DNA from: Candidatus Latescibacterota bacterium
GTDB lineage: Bacteria; JAAXHH01; JACQVL01
DNA length: 39,365 nt
Assembly (NCBI GenBank): GCA_016209865.1
Contig: JACQVL010000272.1
Span: 1-39,365 of the forward strand
Reading direction: 5' to 3'
Translations under genes and position numbers: made by a program
Notes under the pieces: model-generated
What the model was told of the DNA's origin: nothing
The model's database searches: none
Seen by the model: the letters and a program-made list of their open reading frames with translations, nothing else
In this document: in pieces, positions 8,002 to 16,501 of the stretch
How the letters are laid out: each line of letters opens with the position of its first letter
Numbering within the stretch: position 1 is the stretch's first letter

Positions 8002-9084
8002 ATGGTATGGGAAGCTGAGAAGCCGATCCGGGTGGCGATCGCCGGGGTTGGGAACTGCTGCAGCGCATTCATCCAGGGGTTGGCGTATTACCGGACGTTC
8101 GGGGCTGACGGGCCAGGATTGATGAACGTCGAGATCGGTGGATATCAGGTCACCGATATCGTTCCGGTGGCCGCCTTTGACGTCGACGCCCGAAAGGTCG
8201 GTCTCGACCTGTCGCAGGCGATTTTCTCCGACCCGAACATCGCCTACCGCTATCCCGATGTCGAGGTCCCCTCCTGCGGCGTCACGGTCCAGATGGGGCC
8301 GGCGATGGATGGGGTCAGTCCAGACCTGACGGAGTTCGTGACGCTCGCAGACCGGCAGGCAGTGGATGTCACCCAGGTCCTGCGGGACAGCGGGGCGGAC
8401 ATGCTCCTGAACTTCCTGCCGACCGGGTCGGCCCGGGCCGCAAGGTGCTATGCAGACGCGGCCATTAAAGAGGCTCGCATCGGGTTCATCAACGGTATGC
8501 CGGAACTGATCGTCTGCGATCCTGTCTACCAGCAGACCGCTATCGAGCATGGCGTTCCGCTCATCGGGGATGACGTGAAGAGCCAGCTTGGGGGGACAGC
8601 CATCCACCGGGCGTTGCTCCAACTGCTGCGCGCGCGCGGCATCCATGTGACACGGACCTACCAGCTCAACTACGCCGGCAATACGGATTTTTACAACCTG
8701 ATCCATCGCGGCCAGTCGAAGCACAAGACCAAGCGGGAAGCCCTCGAGATGCTCATCCCGCCCGACGCGGACATCTCCACCGGGTTCTCCTACATCGACC
8801 TGATGGGAGACCGTAAGACCGCCATCTTCTACATCGACGGCAGTAACTACGGGAATGCCCCGCTCCATTTCGAGGCCAAGCTCGAGGTCGAGGACAGCTC
8901 AAACTTCGGGGGCGTCATGGTGGAGATGATCCGGTACATGAAGCTCGGCCTGGATCGCGGGGTGGCGGGCGTCCTCCAGTCCGCTTCAGCCGTGTTGACC
9001 AAGCATCCGCCGATGCCGGTGGACGACGACGCGGTGGCGATCCAGCACTTGAAAGAATTCACCGCCGGACAGCGAGAACGGTAA
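8002..9084 (+). CDS. ino1: Inositol-3-phosphate (myo-inositol-1-phosphate) synthase, actinobacterial type
   Basis: 360 residues, starting at the ATG after AAAGGAAAC. The N-terminal NAD-binding loop reads VAIAGVGNCCSAFIQG. Further landmarks are GLMNVEIGGY, AAFDVDARKVG, the GDDVKSQLGGT segment, and LNYAGNTDFYNL, all matching the short prokaryotic enzyme family that includes mycobacterial Ino1. The enzyme converts glucose-6-phosphate to inositol-phosphate through an NAD-dependent oxidation/aldol/reduction sequence in the cytoplasm. The full family length is present. It sits directly before a mannitol-phosphate dehydrogenase homologue, so either inositol-phosphate production or a related cyclisation may feed the polyol genes that follow. 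A changed substrate cannot be excluded. Confidence 0.9.
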   Translation: MVWEAEKPIRVAIAGVGNCCSAFIQGLAYYRTFGADGPGLMNVEIGGYQVTDIVPVAAFDVDARKVGLDLSQAIFSDPNIAYRYPDVEVPSCGVTVQMGPAMDGVSPDLTEFVTLADRQAVDVTQVLRDSGADMLLNFLPTGSARAARCYADAAIKEARIGFINGMPELIVCDPVYQQTAIEHGVPLIGDDVKSQLGGTAIHRALLQLLRARGIHVTRTYQLNYAGNTDFYNLIHRGQSKHKTKREALEMLIPPDADISTGFSYIDLMGDRKTAIFYIDGSNYGNAPLHFEAKLEVEDSSNFGGVMVEMIRYMKLGLDRGVAGVLQSASAVLTKHPPMPVDDDAVAIQHLKEFTAGQRER

Positions 9085-9104
9085 CATTACCGGATGGGCG
9101 TCAG

Positions 9105-10316
9105 ATGCGCACGTTCGTGCAATACGGAACGGGGAACATCGGCCGGTCGTTGATGGGGCAACTGTTCTCCCGCGCGGGCTATGAGGTGATCTTTATCGGC
9201 CGCAATCAGCGGATCATCGAAACCCTCAACCGCGAGGGACGGTACCTCGTCGAAGTCAAGGATGAACAGCCGGACGAAATCTGGGTCGAGCACGTCCGGG
9301 GCATCTTAGCGTCCGACCGGGACCGGGTGATCGAGACGATCGCGCGCGCGGACCTGATAGCCACCGCCGTCGGCCCGAACTCGCTGCCTCAGCTCTACGA
9401 CGTGATCGCGGCGGGGATCCTCAAACGGAGCCAGCCGCTCAACATCCTCATCTGCGAGAACCTCCGGTGGATGTCCCGCATCTTCAGAGCAGGATTACTG
9501 CCCTATCTGCCCGCAGATTATCCGTTCGATGAGCGAGTCGGACTGATCGAGACGAGCATCGGGAAGATGGTGCCCATCATGCCGGAGGAGATCCAGCGTG
9601 CCCATCCTACCCGCATCTGGGCGGAGGCCTATAACCTCCTGCTCGTGGACAAACGGGGGTTCGTGGGGGAGATTCCCCAGGTCGAGGGGATGATCGCCAA
9701 AGCCAATTTTGATGCCTGCGTCGATCAAAAACTGTTCGTCCACAACCTCGGCCACGCGACGATCGCCTACCTGGGCTACCTGATGGAGCCGTCGAACCCG
9801 TTCATCTGGAAAGCGATCTCTCACCCGGCCGTCGAACAGGTGGTGAGGGGCGCGATGTGGGAATCAGCCAACGCCCTGATCGACGAGTATCCGGGTGAAT
9901 TTACCACTCAGACCCAGCACACGCACATCGAAGACCTGATCCGGCGGTTCAAAAACCAGTTTCTGAACGATACCCTCTACCGCGTCGGTCGAGACCTCCC
10001 CCGCAAGTTAGGACCGGACGAACGGCTCGTCGGCGCGGCGAAGATGGCGCTCAAGCATCGCATCCCGCCTCGACACATCGCGCTCGCCATCGCCGCAGGG
10101 TTTCGGTTCCGGGCAACGGACGAACGGGGTGAACTGTTTGACGGGGACCGCTTGTTCCATGCGGAGCTTGTCAGACGAGGACTGCCGGCCCTCCTGCAGA
10201 CCGTCTGCAGCCTCGACTCGCAGCAGGACCGTGCCCTGATCGAATTGATCGAACGGAGTGATACGATGCTGAGGGAGCGGAAAACAAGCGTCGATCTCTC
10301 CCATCTTCTCGAGTGA
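9105..10316 (+). CDS. Mannitol-1-phosphate 5-dehydrogenase family protein
   Basis: 403 residues. The N-terminus YGTGNIGRSLMGQLFSRAG is the NAD-binding loop of the MtlD/polyol-specific long-chain dehydrogenase family. The catalytic segment KLFVHNLGHATIAYLGYL near residues 208-225 matches the Lys/Asn/His arrangement of that family. MtlD interconverts mannitol-1-phosphate and fructose-6-phosphate with NAD. The protein is about 20 residues longer than typical MtlD, and no mannitol transporter or PTS gene is nearby, so a different sugar or polyol phosphate is possible. The ATG at 9105 lies 20 bases after the synthase gene with only a weak ribosome binding site (GGATGGGCG), which suggests coupling to the upstream gene. 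Confidence 0.82.
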   Translation: MRTFVQYGTGNIGRSLMGQLFSRAGYEVIFIGRNQRIIETLNREGRYLVEVKDEQPDEIWVEHVRGILASDRDRVIETIARADLIATAVGPNSLPQLYDVIAAGILKRSQPLNILICENLRWMSRIFRAGLLPYLPADYPFDERVGLIETSIGKMVPIMPEEIQRAHPTRIWAEAYNLLLVDKRGFVGEIPQVEGMIAKANFDACVDQKLFVHNLGHATIAYLGYLMEPSNPFIWKAISHPAVEQVVRGAMWESANALIDEYPGEFTTQTQHTHIEDLIRRFKNQFLNDTLYRVGRDLPRKLGPDERLVGAAKMALKHRIPPRHIALAIAAGFRFRATDERGELFDGDRLFHAELVRRGLPALLQTVCSLDSQQDRALIELIERSDTMLRERKTSVDLSHLLE

Positions 10317-10334
10317 TAATCAGGAGAGTCAACG

Positions 10335-11336
10335 ATGATCACAACCCTTGATGTCAGTGAGCAGATACAGGTCGTCGAACTCGCGCCTTCTAGAAGCAGT
10401 TTACCTTTACCGACCACCGACCACCGATCACCGACCACCGACTTAGTCTGCGTCGGTCACATCATCTCGGAGATGATCCATTTCCCGTACGACGTCAAGG
10501 GCCCGTTCCTGGGCAGTCCGCCCGCTTATTGCGCCACGGCGGCGGCCCGGCAGGGCACGGCAACCGGACTGGTCACCAAGATTGGCCCCGATTTCCCGCC
10601 GGGTCTGCTTCAGCCGTTGCGTGACGCCGGGGTTGATCTGACTGGTCTCCTGACCGGCGACCGGACGACGACCACCGAGCTGATTTACGACGCGCAGGGA
10701 CATAAAGAGATCCGCTATCCCACCAAAGCGTCTCCCATCACCGCAGAGGATATCCCGTCCTCATACCACGGCTGCCGGATGGTCTACGTGTGCCCGATGG
10801 ATCTCGATGTGCTGCCCGAGAACTTAGCCGGGGTGGCGGCTTTAGGGCGGGTGAGTGCCGTCGATTTAGGGGGGTACGGCGGCGTCCACATGAGCAGAAC
10901 GACCCGTGCCGCCGTTCCCTCCCTGATCGACCTGGCCTGCGGGACGGCGGAACACTTCACCATCGTCAAAGCGTCCGATGAGGACGCGGCGGCCATCTTC
11001 GGATGGGATAACCCGGACGAGGCCGCGACACGATTCCTGGCCTGTGGCCCGGCGGTCGTCGTCATCACGATGGGCGCGAAGGGCGCGCTGGTATCTACCG
11101 TCGAACACCGCTGGCACGTGCCCCCCCTGCCGGGAACAGTGGTCGACACGACCGGAGGAGGGGACACGTTCATGGCCGGGTTCTTATCGCACTATCTCCG
11201 GTATGCCGATCCTTTTGAAGCCGCCCGATGGGGATGCGCGACCGCCATCTGGGTGATCGAGCAGAGCGGCGGGGTGCGGCCGGAGCGGATGCCCACCCAC
11301 CAGCAGGTTCAGGAGCGTGTCGCCTCATACCGGTAG
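10335..11336 (+). CDS. PfkB-family sugar kinase with repeat-derived N-terminal extension
   Basis: 333 residues; ATG preceded by AGGAGA. The PfkB fold begins at about residue 37 (LVCVGHIISEMIHFP). The C-terminal signature DTTGGGDTFMAGF holds the catalytic Asp in GGGD in place of the common GAGD. The first 36 residues have no family counterpart; residues 25-36 (LPTTDHRSPTTD) are encoded by tandem 7-bp repeats at 10409-10442. Ribokinase/PfkB members phosphorylate sugars, inositol or nucleosides with ATP. Because it follows inositol-phosphate synthase and a polyol-phosphate dehydrogenase, a sugar or cyclitol substrate is likely but unassigned. The stop codon touches a 28-bp palindrome. Confidence 0.85.
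   Translation: MITTLDVSEQIQVVELAPSRSSLPLPTTDHRSPTTDLVCVGHIISEMIHFPYDVKGPFLGSPPAYCATAAARQGTATGLVTKIGPDFPPGLLQPLRDAGVDLTGLLTGDRTTTTELIYDAQGHKEIRYPTKASPITAEDIPSSYHGCRMVYVCPMDLDVLPENLAGVAALGRVSAVDLGGYGGVHMSRTTRAAVPSLIDLACGTAEHFTIVKASDEDAAAIFGWDNPDEAATRFLACGPAVVVITMGAKGALVSTVEHRWHVPPLPGTVVDTTGGGDTFMAGFLSHYLRYADPFEAARWGCATAIWVIEQSGGVRPERMPTHQQVQERVASYR
10409..10442. repeat. Tandem 7-bp repeat inside the kinase coding region
   Basis: Almost five copies of ACCGACC (third copy ACCGATC, last copy incomplete). The array stays open in the kinase frame and supplies part of its non-conserved N-terminus. Related heptamers occur at 3556-3569. Its position just before the conserved kinase domain suggests insertion or expansion at a former intergenic or start region. 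Confidence 0.8.
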
Positions 11337-11363
11337 TAGGGGCGAATCATGATTCGCCCCTAC
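11336..11363. repeat. Perfect 28-bp palindrome
   Basis: The left half GTAGGGGCGAATCA is followed by its exact reverse complement. It begins at the last base of the kinase stop codon. It would form a 14-bp cruciform or a tight RNA hairpin. No T tract follows. Palindromes of this kind are dispersed in many Chloroflexi and cyanobacterial genomes, so I read it as an interspersed repeat that may also slow mRNA decay or transcription between the kinase and the next gene. Confidence 0.85.
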
Positions 11364-11402
11364 AGGTTTGTTTGTCAAAAATCATTAGAAAGGAGTGATA
11401 CA

Positions 11403-12578
11403 ATGACAGAGGTCAGAATGGGAATCGTCGGTTGCGGGAGCATCGCGGAGATCGCGCATCTTCCGTCGCTCACCCAGCGCAAAGAGGCGAAGCTGATCGC
11501 CGTGTGTGACCTGGATGCGGATCGTGCGCAGGCGATCGCCGCTAAATGGGGGGCGGAACAGTGGTTCACCGACTACCGGACGATGTTCGAACGGGCCACA
11601 CTCGACGCGGTGGTGATCGCCACTCCGAATAACCTTCACCGCAACCAGGCGGTGGCGGCCGCGCAGGCGGGCGTGCACATGCTCGTCGAAAAACCGTTGG
11701 CCGTGACCAACGGGGAAGCCTGGGACATCGTCAACGCCTGCAAACGCGCCGGAGTCAAGCTCATGGTCGGGTGCGACCGCCGGTTCTGGACGCACAATCA
11801 ATGGGCTAAGCAATTGATCGACGACGGGGTGATCGGGACGCTCTTGATGAGCCGGGCGTGCCTGCATGAACACTGGTATAATTACCAGAATCACGTGGCC
11901 CGGACGACGTTCCGTCTGGATTGCAGGGTGGCAGGGGGCGCCGCGCTGAACGACACCGGCGCGCACGCGATCGACCTGCTGACCTGGCTTAACGGCAGTC
12001 CGATCACACGCGCGGTCGGCGTCGCCAAACGCTTAGCGATGCCCGAAAGCTATACCCTGTGCGACGATACCGCCCTGGTCATGGTCGAGTTCGAGAACGG
12101 CGCGGTCGGGACGATCAGTTGCAATCGCTTTTCGCCCGCCGTCAACCAGGCGACCGAGCTGTGCGGCACGGAAGGGACGATCTTCACGGCGACCGACGCG
12201 ACCAACCCGTTCCAGAGCTGGCCGATGGCGGTCTACACCGACAAAGACTATACGGTCGAGACCCTGCCGCAGATTTTGAAGGATTACCGCTGGCCGCAGT
12301 TGTTCTGGGTTGAGGATATCATCGACCAGCACGTCCAAAAACGCTGGACCGCCATCTGCCCGCCGCGCAGGCCGAACAACTACGAGCGCATGACCGAGCA
12401 TTTCTTAGGTTGCATCATCAACGACACACCGCCCCTGGTCAGCGGAGAGGACGGCGCCCGCGCGGTCGAAGTGATGTGTGCGACCTGGAAGAGCGTCGAG
12501 ACCGGGGCCTGGGCGGAACTGCCTCTGACGGAAGAGGTGGTCCCTCCCTACTACGAGCCTCTGCCGAAGGAAGGGTGA
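11403..12578 (+). CDS. Gfo/Idh/MocA-family oxidoreductase 1
   Basis: 391 residues from the ATG at 11403, preceded by AAAGGAG; an earlier in-frame ATG lies inside the palindrome and is rejected. The N-terminal Rossmann domain reads MGIVGCGSIAEIAHLPSL and the characteristic catalytic-lysine loop is LVEKPLAVT. The C-terminal alpha/beta domain begins near residue 125, with GCDRRFW and the NDTGAHAIDLLTWL segment (conserved Asp and His). The family includes inositol 2-dehydrogenase, glucose-fructose oxidoreductase and many sugar 3-dehydrogenases using NAD(P). Position after Ino1, MtlD-like and PfkB genes makes a cyclitol or sugar derivative a plausible substrate. Confidence 0.88.
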   Translation: MTEVRMGIVGCGSIAEIAHLPSLTQRKEAKLIAVCDLDADRAQAIAAKWGAEQWFTDYRTMFERATLDAVVIATPNNLHRNQAVAAAQAGVHMLVEKPLAVTNGEAWDIVNACKRAGVKLMVGCDRRFWTHNQWAKQLIDDGVIGTLLMSRACLHEHWYNYQNHVARTTFRLDCRVAGGAALNDTGAHAIDLLTWLNGSPITRAVGVAKRLAMPESYTLCDDTALVMVEFENGAVGTISCNRFSPAVNQATELCGTEGTIFTATDATNPFQSWPMAVYTDKDYTVETLPQILKDYRWPQLFWVEDIIDQHVQKRWTAICPPRRPNNYERMTEHFLGCIINDTPPLVSGEDGARAVEVMCATWKSVETGAWAELPLTEEVVPPYYEPLPKEG

Positions 12579-12583
12579 GAGCC

Positions 12584-13570
12584 ATGGACACAGTCCTTGT
12601 CACCGGAGCCACCGGGTTTGTCGGCCGGGAAGTGGTGCGCCACCTGATCGAGCTGGGGAAGACCGTTACCGCCCTGGGCCGGACTCAGCCTGAGGAGCCG
12701 ATTCCCTTCATCCAGGCCGACCTGACGGACGCTGCCGGCCTGCAGCGAGCCTTGAACGGGCGCTCCTTCGACGGCATCATCCACTTAGCCTCCCTGCCGG
12801 GGGACACGGGCAACCCCATCCAGATGGTGCAAGTCAACGTCAACGGGTGCCAGAATCTCCTGGAATACGCCCGCCAGGCGGCCGTCAGCCGCTTTGTCTT
12901 AGCCAGCAGCATCTCCGCGTATGAATGGTATCCCGCGACGAAGTTCAATCCTCCAGACTCCATGCCGGTGGACGAGGACCATCCTTGCCGGCCGAAGGAC
13001 ATCTACTCGACGACCAAGCGGGTGCAGGAGCTGTTAGCCCTCACCTACTATCATCAGTACCAGCTTCCCGCCACAGTCTTACGCCTGACCGCCGTGGTCG
13101 GCCCGCATGGACGCGGAGGAGGTCGAGGCTGGCGGGAGTTCGCTGGACAATTAGCCGAAGGCAAGCGCGTGCAGGTGCCCCATTTCTCGGCGGAAGAACT
13201 CTGTCATTACGTGGATTTCAGGGACGTGGCGCGGATGCACGTCGCCGCCGCAGAGCATCCTGGCGCGGTCGGCCAGGTCTTCAACTGCTGCGGCCCCGTC
13301 CCCACACGGGGAATGGAATTCGTCGAAATCGTCAAACGCTTCGTCCCGGATATCGAGGTAGACTACGGCTTCCCCTGGAGCATGGCCCAGGGCGGGGAGA
13401 TCGCGTTCGATATGTCGAAAGCCAAACGACTCATCGATTTTGAGCCGCGTTACAACCTCTCGGATAGCATCAAAAGCATCAAGGACTGGATCGACGCTGG
13501 TGGTCTGACCGAAGCAGAGTCCGCCAGCGACCGGACCTACGGCGCTGGCGCGAAAAAAGGGCTGTCGTGA
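12584..13570 (+). CDS. NAD-dependent epimerase/dehydratase (extended SDR)
   Basis: 328 residues from the ATG at 12584, five bases after the preceding stop; the frame is open further upstream but only inside the oxidoreductase gene. The nucleotide-binding motif is VTGATGFVG, the Asp of FIQADLTD is in place, and the catalytic YSTTK (YxxxK) follows ASSISAYEW. This is the extended SDR family of UDP-sugar epimerases and related dehydratases or reductases. The C-terminal substrate-binding part (VDFRDVARMHVAAAEHP) is complete. A sugar or sugar-nucleotide substrate is likely; the exact reaction is not readable. Tight spacing implies co-translation with the Gfo/Idh/MocA gene. Confidence 0.86.
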   Translation: MDTVLVTGATGFVGREVVRHLIELGKTVTALGRTQPEEPIPFIQADLTDAAGLQRALNGRSFDGIIHLASLPGDTGNPIQMVQVNVNGCQNLLEYARQAAVSRFVLASSISAYEWYPATKFNPPDSMPVDEDHPCRPKDIYSTTKRVQELLALTYYHQYQLPATVLRLTAVVGPHGRGGGRGWREFAGQLAEGKRVQVPHFSAEELCHYVDFRDVARMHVAAAEHPGAVGQVFNCCGPVPTRGMEFVEIVKRFVPDIEVDYGFPWSMAQGGEIAFDMSKAKRLIDFEPRYNLSDSIKSIKDWIDAGGLTEAESASDRTYGAGAKKGLS

Positions 13571-13573
13571 TCC

Positions 13574-16477
13574 ATGCGTGAAGATGGGAAGAGCGAGATG
13601 GCAGACCGCAGTGCGGAACGCACGGCCGGTCCAAACGGGGACGACTACTCGCTGTGGACGGTCGATCACTTCATCCCCGGCCCGGCCGTGGCTGTTCCCC
13701 TCTACCCGAGTCCGACGAGGGAGTGCATCTCGTTGGACGGGATGTGGCAGGTGAGGATCGACCCCGACGATCGAGGGATCGCCGAACGGTGGTTTGAGCG
13801 AGAAGACGCGGCGTTCGACCATCACGTGAACGTGCCCGGTACCTGGAATGCCCAGGGACTCGGCGGCGCGGGTCTTCCACACGACGAAGGCGTCAGAAAC
13901 CCGGAATGGAGCCTGCGGTCAGCGACGTTCAAGGGGTCGTACGTCGGCCTTGCCTGGTATCGAAAGAGGGTCAGCATTCCGGCAGGTTGGCGAGACCGGC
14001 GCATCCGACTGATCTGCGGGGGAGTGTTGAGCAGTGTCCGGGTTTGGGTGAACGGGCAATTCGCGGGAGGCCGCTGGACGGACGGGAACTCGTTCTACGT
14101 TGACATCACCCGGCACGTCAGACCGGGTGAGGTGAACACGTGCGTGATGGCCATCGATAACCGGTGGAAACAGACCGCGACGCTCAGCCATCTCAACTGG
14201 TATGTCGTGGCCGGCGGACCGTTTCACCACATCGTGTTGACAGCGCTCCCTCAGCTCCATATCGAACAGGCGGTCGTGAGGCCACTCTTGCCGTCCGGGA
14301 GCCGGTCGGGGATCGCCGAAGTCCATCTCAGCGTGAGTCACAACGCTGACTCGCAGACGGTCGCACATCTTGAGATTGCCTCCCTACAAGCGACGAATCG
14401 GCGGTTTCGAGCGGCCGCCCAGATCAGCCTACGGGCTGGACAGACCGGGCACGTTGTGGTGCCCGTCACGATAGACCCTGTTGAGTTATGGTCGCCGGAG
14501 GAGCCCAACCTGTATACGCTGACCGTCGAGATGAGCGGCGGCGGTCTCACTGACCGCACGGTGGACCGGTTCGGTCTGCGGACGGTCGCCTCGGCGGGCA
14601 ACAGGTTTGCACTCAACGGTCGGCCAGTCTTCCTGCTCGGCCAGCACCTCAATTTCTTCTGGCCGCAGACACTGACCCCGCCCATCACGAAGGACGAGTA
14701 CATCAAACACCTGAAACTGATGAAGGAGTATGGGTTCAATTACCTGAGAACCCCCTGGCTAATGCCGGAAGAGTGCTATCAGGCCGCAGACGAGCTGGGC
14801 ATGATGCTGCAACTGGAGTTTCCATACGCCTTCGATGAATACACGAAGATCAAGGCGCCGCTCATCGAGCGGTTGATCGCCGAATGTCTCGCGGCCTACG
14901 GAAACCACCCTTCGCTGGTTGTGCTCTGCATGTCGAACGAAGGGTCGTGGGACGGCAGGGGTGATTTGAACCCCCGGTTCTGCGCGTTCTCGAAATCGAT
15001 CGACCCGACTCGCGTCGTCATCGATACCGACGGCATGCCGGAGGGTGGAGACGCGACGTACACTGATATCGTGAGCGTGCACAATATGAGTGCGGTGTGG
15101 TCGGACTACATGACCCAGGTTGCCCGGCAGACGAACTTAGCTCACCTGCGCCCGTGCATCGATCACGAGTTCTTAAACGTTCCTACCCTGTGCAACCCTG
15201 ACGATGACACAGGCTATCATGGCGCGATCGTCGCCCCGCCCGCAGAATGTGCCGCTCGCAGAGAACACATCCGCGATCAGGGCATGGAAGCGGAATACTC
15301 ACGGTATGTGAAGGCCAGTTACCACCACCAGGCCAACTTCATCAAAGAGGGGATGGAGCGGTCGCGAAAGAACCCCGCAAAGGCGGGCTACAGTATGTGC
15401 GCCTGGAACGACATCGGGCCAAGCATCCGTTGGGGGCTCCTCGATCAACGGATGAACCCGAAAGGGATCACGGCAGAGGAAATGCGCCGCTATAATACAC
15501 AGAGCGTGCTCCTGTTCGATTTCGTTCGATCCGGCTCCGATGAAATTGAACTCGTGCCGGACTATTGTCGCATCTGCGAGCAGCCGTTTACGGTTCAACC
15601 GTGCGTCTCTTACTTCAACCATCATCCCGTCACGAACGCGACGTTGACGTGGTGGGTTGAGACTCACTCAGGCGCGACACTGGCTCAAGGTGGAGTTGAG
15701 CACATCAACTTAGCGCTGTCTACCGTCACTCTCCTCCCACGAATCGTCATCGGGCCTCTCGCCCGGTCGAAGCCCCAGGGGGTGACCCTGAGAATGCGGT
15801 TGTCCGGTCCTGAGGTTCCCCTGGAAAACGCCTGGCCGCTGTGGCTATTCCCACGAGTTCGTCGAGAGGATGTGAAGCGAACGGTCTTCGCCAGCCAGAA
15901 CGTCATCGCGGCGCTGCGGAGAGTGTCGAACGCTGTGATGCCCCCTGGCGACAGAGAAGAAGGTGACACAGATACCGATTCACTCTGGGTCACAGACGAG
16001 GGCGGCCTGGTGCTCGACTGGTTGCGGGCAGGCAGGACGGTCCTGTTCCTGGCGACCGGCGGGACATCGTCTACTGCTTCCTCGCCGAACGTCAACCCAT
16101 TTGATCCCGGATGGTTCCAGGGAGATGGTCACATGGGGTCGATCATCCGGCCCAACCCCATCTTGGGGGATTTCCCGCACGACGGGCATGCGTCCTGGCA
16201 ATTCAGAAACCTGATCGAAAAAGGTGCGAACGTTCCCGAAGGACCGATTGCCGCCACCTGCGTCATCTCCTCCGTGTTTGGTGACAACCACCCCCGTGTG
16301 CAGCATCAATTATTCATGGTGAACACGCTGACAGGGGGACATCTGACGTACTGTCTCCTGAAGGTGACCTCCGGCCGGTGTGAAGCGGATTACCTGTTGC
16401 AGCAGTTCGTGCAGCAGATAAGACGCGTCGATGCTGACCCCGTGATGACGGACGAGGAGTTGAGACGGCACTTGTAA
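13574..16477 (+). CDS. GH2-family glycoside hydrolase, large cytoplasmic form
   Basis: 967 residues from the ATG at 13574, with an in-frame ATG at 13598 as alternative. Domain order: a sugar-binding jelly roll (about residues 45-225, with GMWQVRIDP and WYRKRVSIP), an Ig-like domain (to about 340), then the TIM barrel starting at RFALNGRPVFLLGQ. The acid/base candidate is Glu456 in VVLCMSNEGSW, and Glu532 in IDHEFLN is the likely nucleophile. About 300 C-terminal residues form beta-rich domains. The first residues are charged and no signal peptide is seen. GH2 includes beta-galactosidases, beta-glucuronidases, mannosidases and exo-arabinofuranosidases; this divergent member cannot be assigned. 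A CBM9-like gene follows after 24 bases. Confidence 0.85.
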   Translation: MREDGKSEMADRSAERTAGPNGDDYSLWTVDHFIPGPAVAVPLYPSPTRECISLDGMWQVRIDPDDRGIAERWFEREDAAFDHHVNVPGTWNAQGLGGAGLPHDEGVRNPEWSLRSATFKGSYVGLAWYRKRVSIPAGWRDRRIRLICGGVLSSVRVWVNGQFAGGRWTDGNSFYVDITRHVRPGEVNTCVMAIDNRWKQTATLSHLNWYVVAGGPFHHIVLTALPQLHIEQAVVRPLLPSGSRSGIAEVHLSVSHNADSQTVAHLEIASLQATNRRFRAAAQISLRAGQTGHVVVPVTIDPVELWSPEEPNLYTLTVEMSGGGLTDRTVDRFGLRTVASAGNRFALNGRPVFLLGQHLNFFWPQTLTPPITKDEYIKHLKLMKEYGFNYLRTPWLMPEECYQAADELGMMLQLEFPYAFDEYTKIKAPLIERLIAECLAAYGNHPSLVVLCMSNEGSWDGRGDLNPRFCAFSKSIDPTRVVIDTDGMPEGGDATYTDIVSVHNMSAVWSDYMTQVARQTNLAHLRPCIDHEFLNVPTLCNPDDDTGYHGAIVAPPAECAARREHIRDQGMEAEYSRYVKASYHHQANFIKEGMERSRKNPAKAGYSMCAWNDIGPSIRWGLLDQRMNPKGITAEEMRRYNTQSVLLFDFVRSGSDEIELVPDYCRICEQPFTVQPCVSYFNHHPVTNATLTWWVETHSGATLAQGGVEHINLALSTVTLLPRIVIGPLARSKPQGVTLRMRLSGPEVPLENAWPLWLFPRVRREDVKRTVFASQNVIAALRRVSNAVMPPGDREEGDTDTDSLWVTDEGGLVLDWLRAGRTVLFLATGGTSSTASSPNVNPFDPGWFQGDGHMGSIIRPNPILGDFPHDGHASWQFRNLIEKGANVPEGPIAATCVISSVFGDNHPRVQHQLFMVNTLTGGHLTYCLLKVTSGRCEADYLLQQFVQQIRRVDADPVMTDEELRRHL

Positions 16478-16501
16478 GGAGCAATAGATTGGAGTGACAT
16501 C

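Noticed and set aside
7948-8868. Minus-strand open frame (about 306 codons) opposite inositol-phosphate synthase
   Set aside because: Same reasoning: the plus strand encodes a full, conserved enzyme; the reverse frame shows no family features.
10409-10442. CRISPR-like array
   Set aside because: Units are seven bases with no spacers and lie inside a coding frame.
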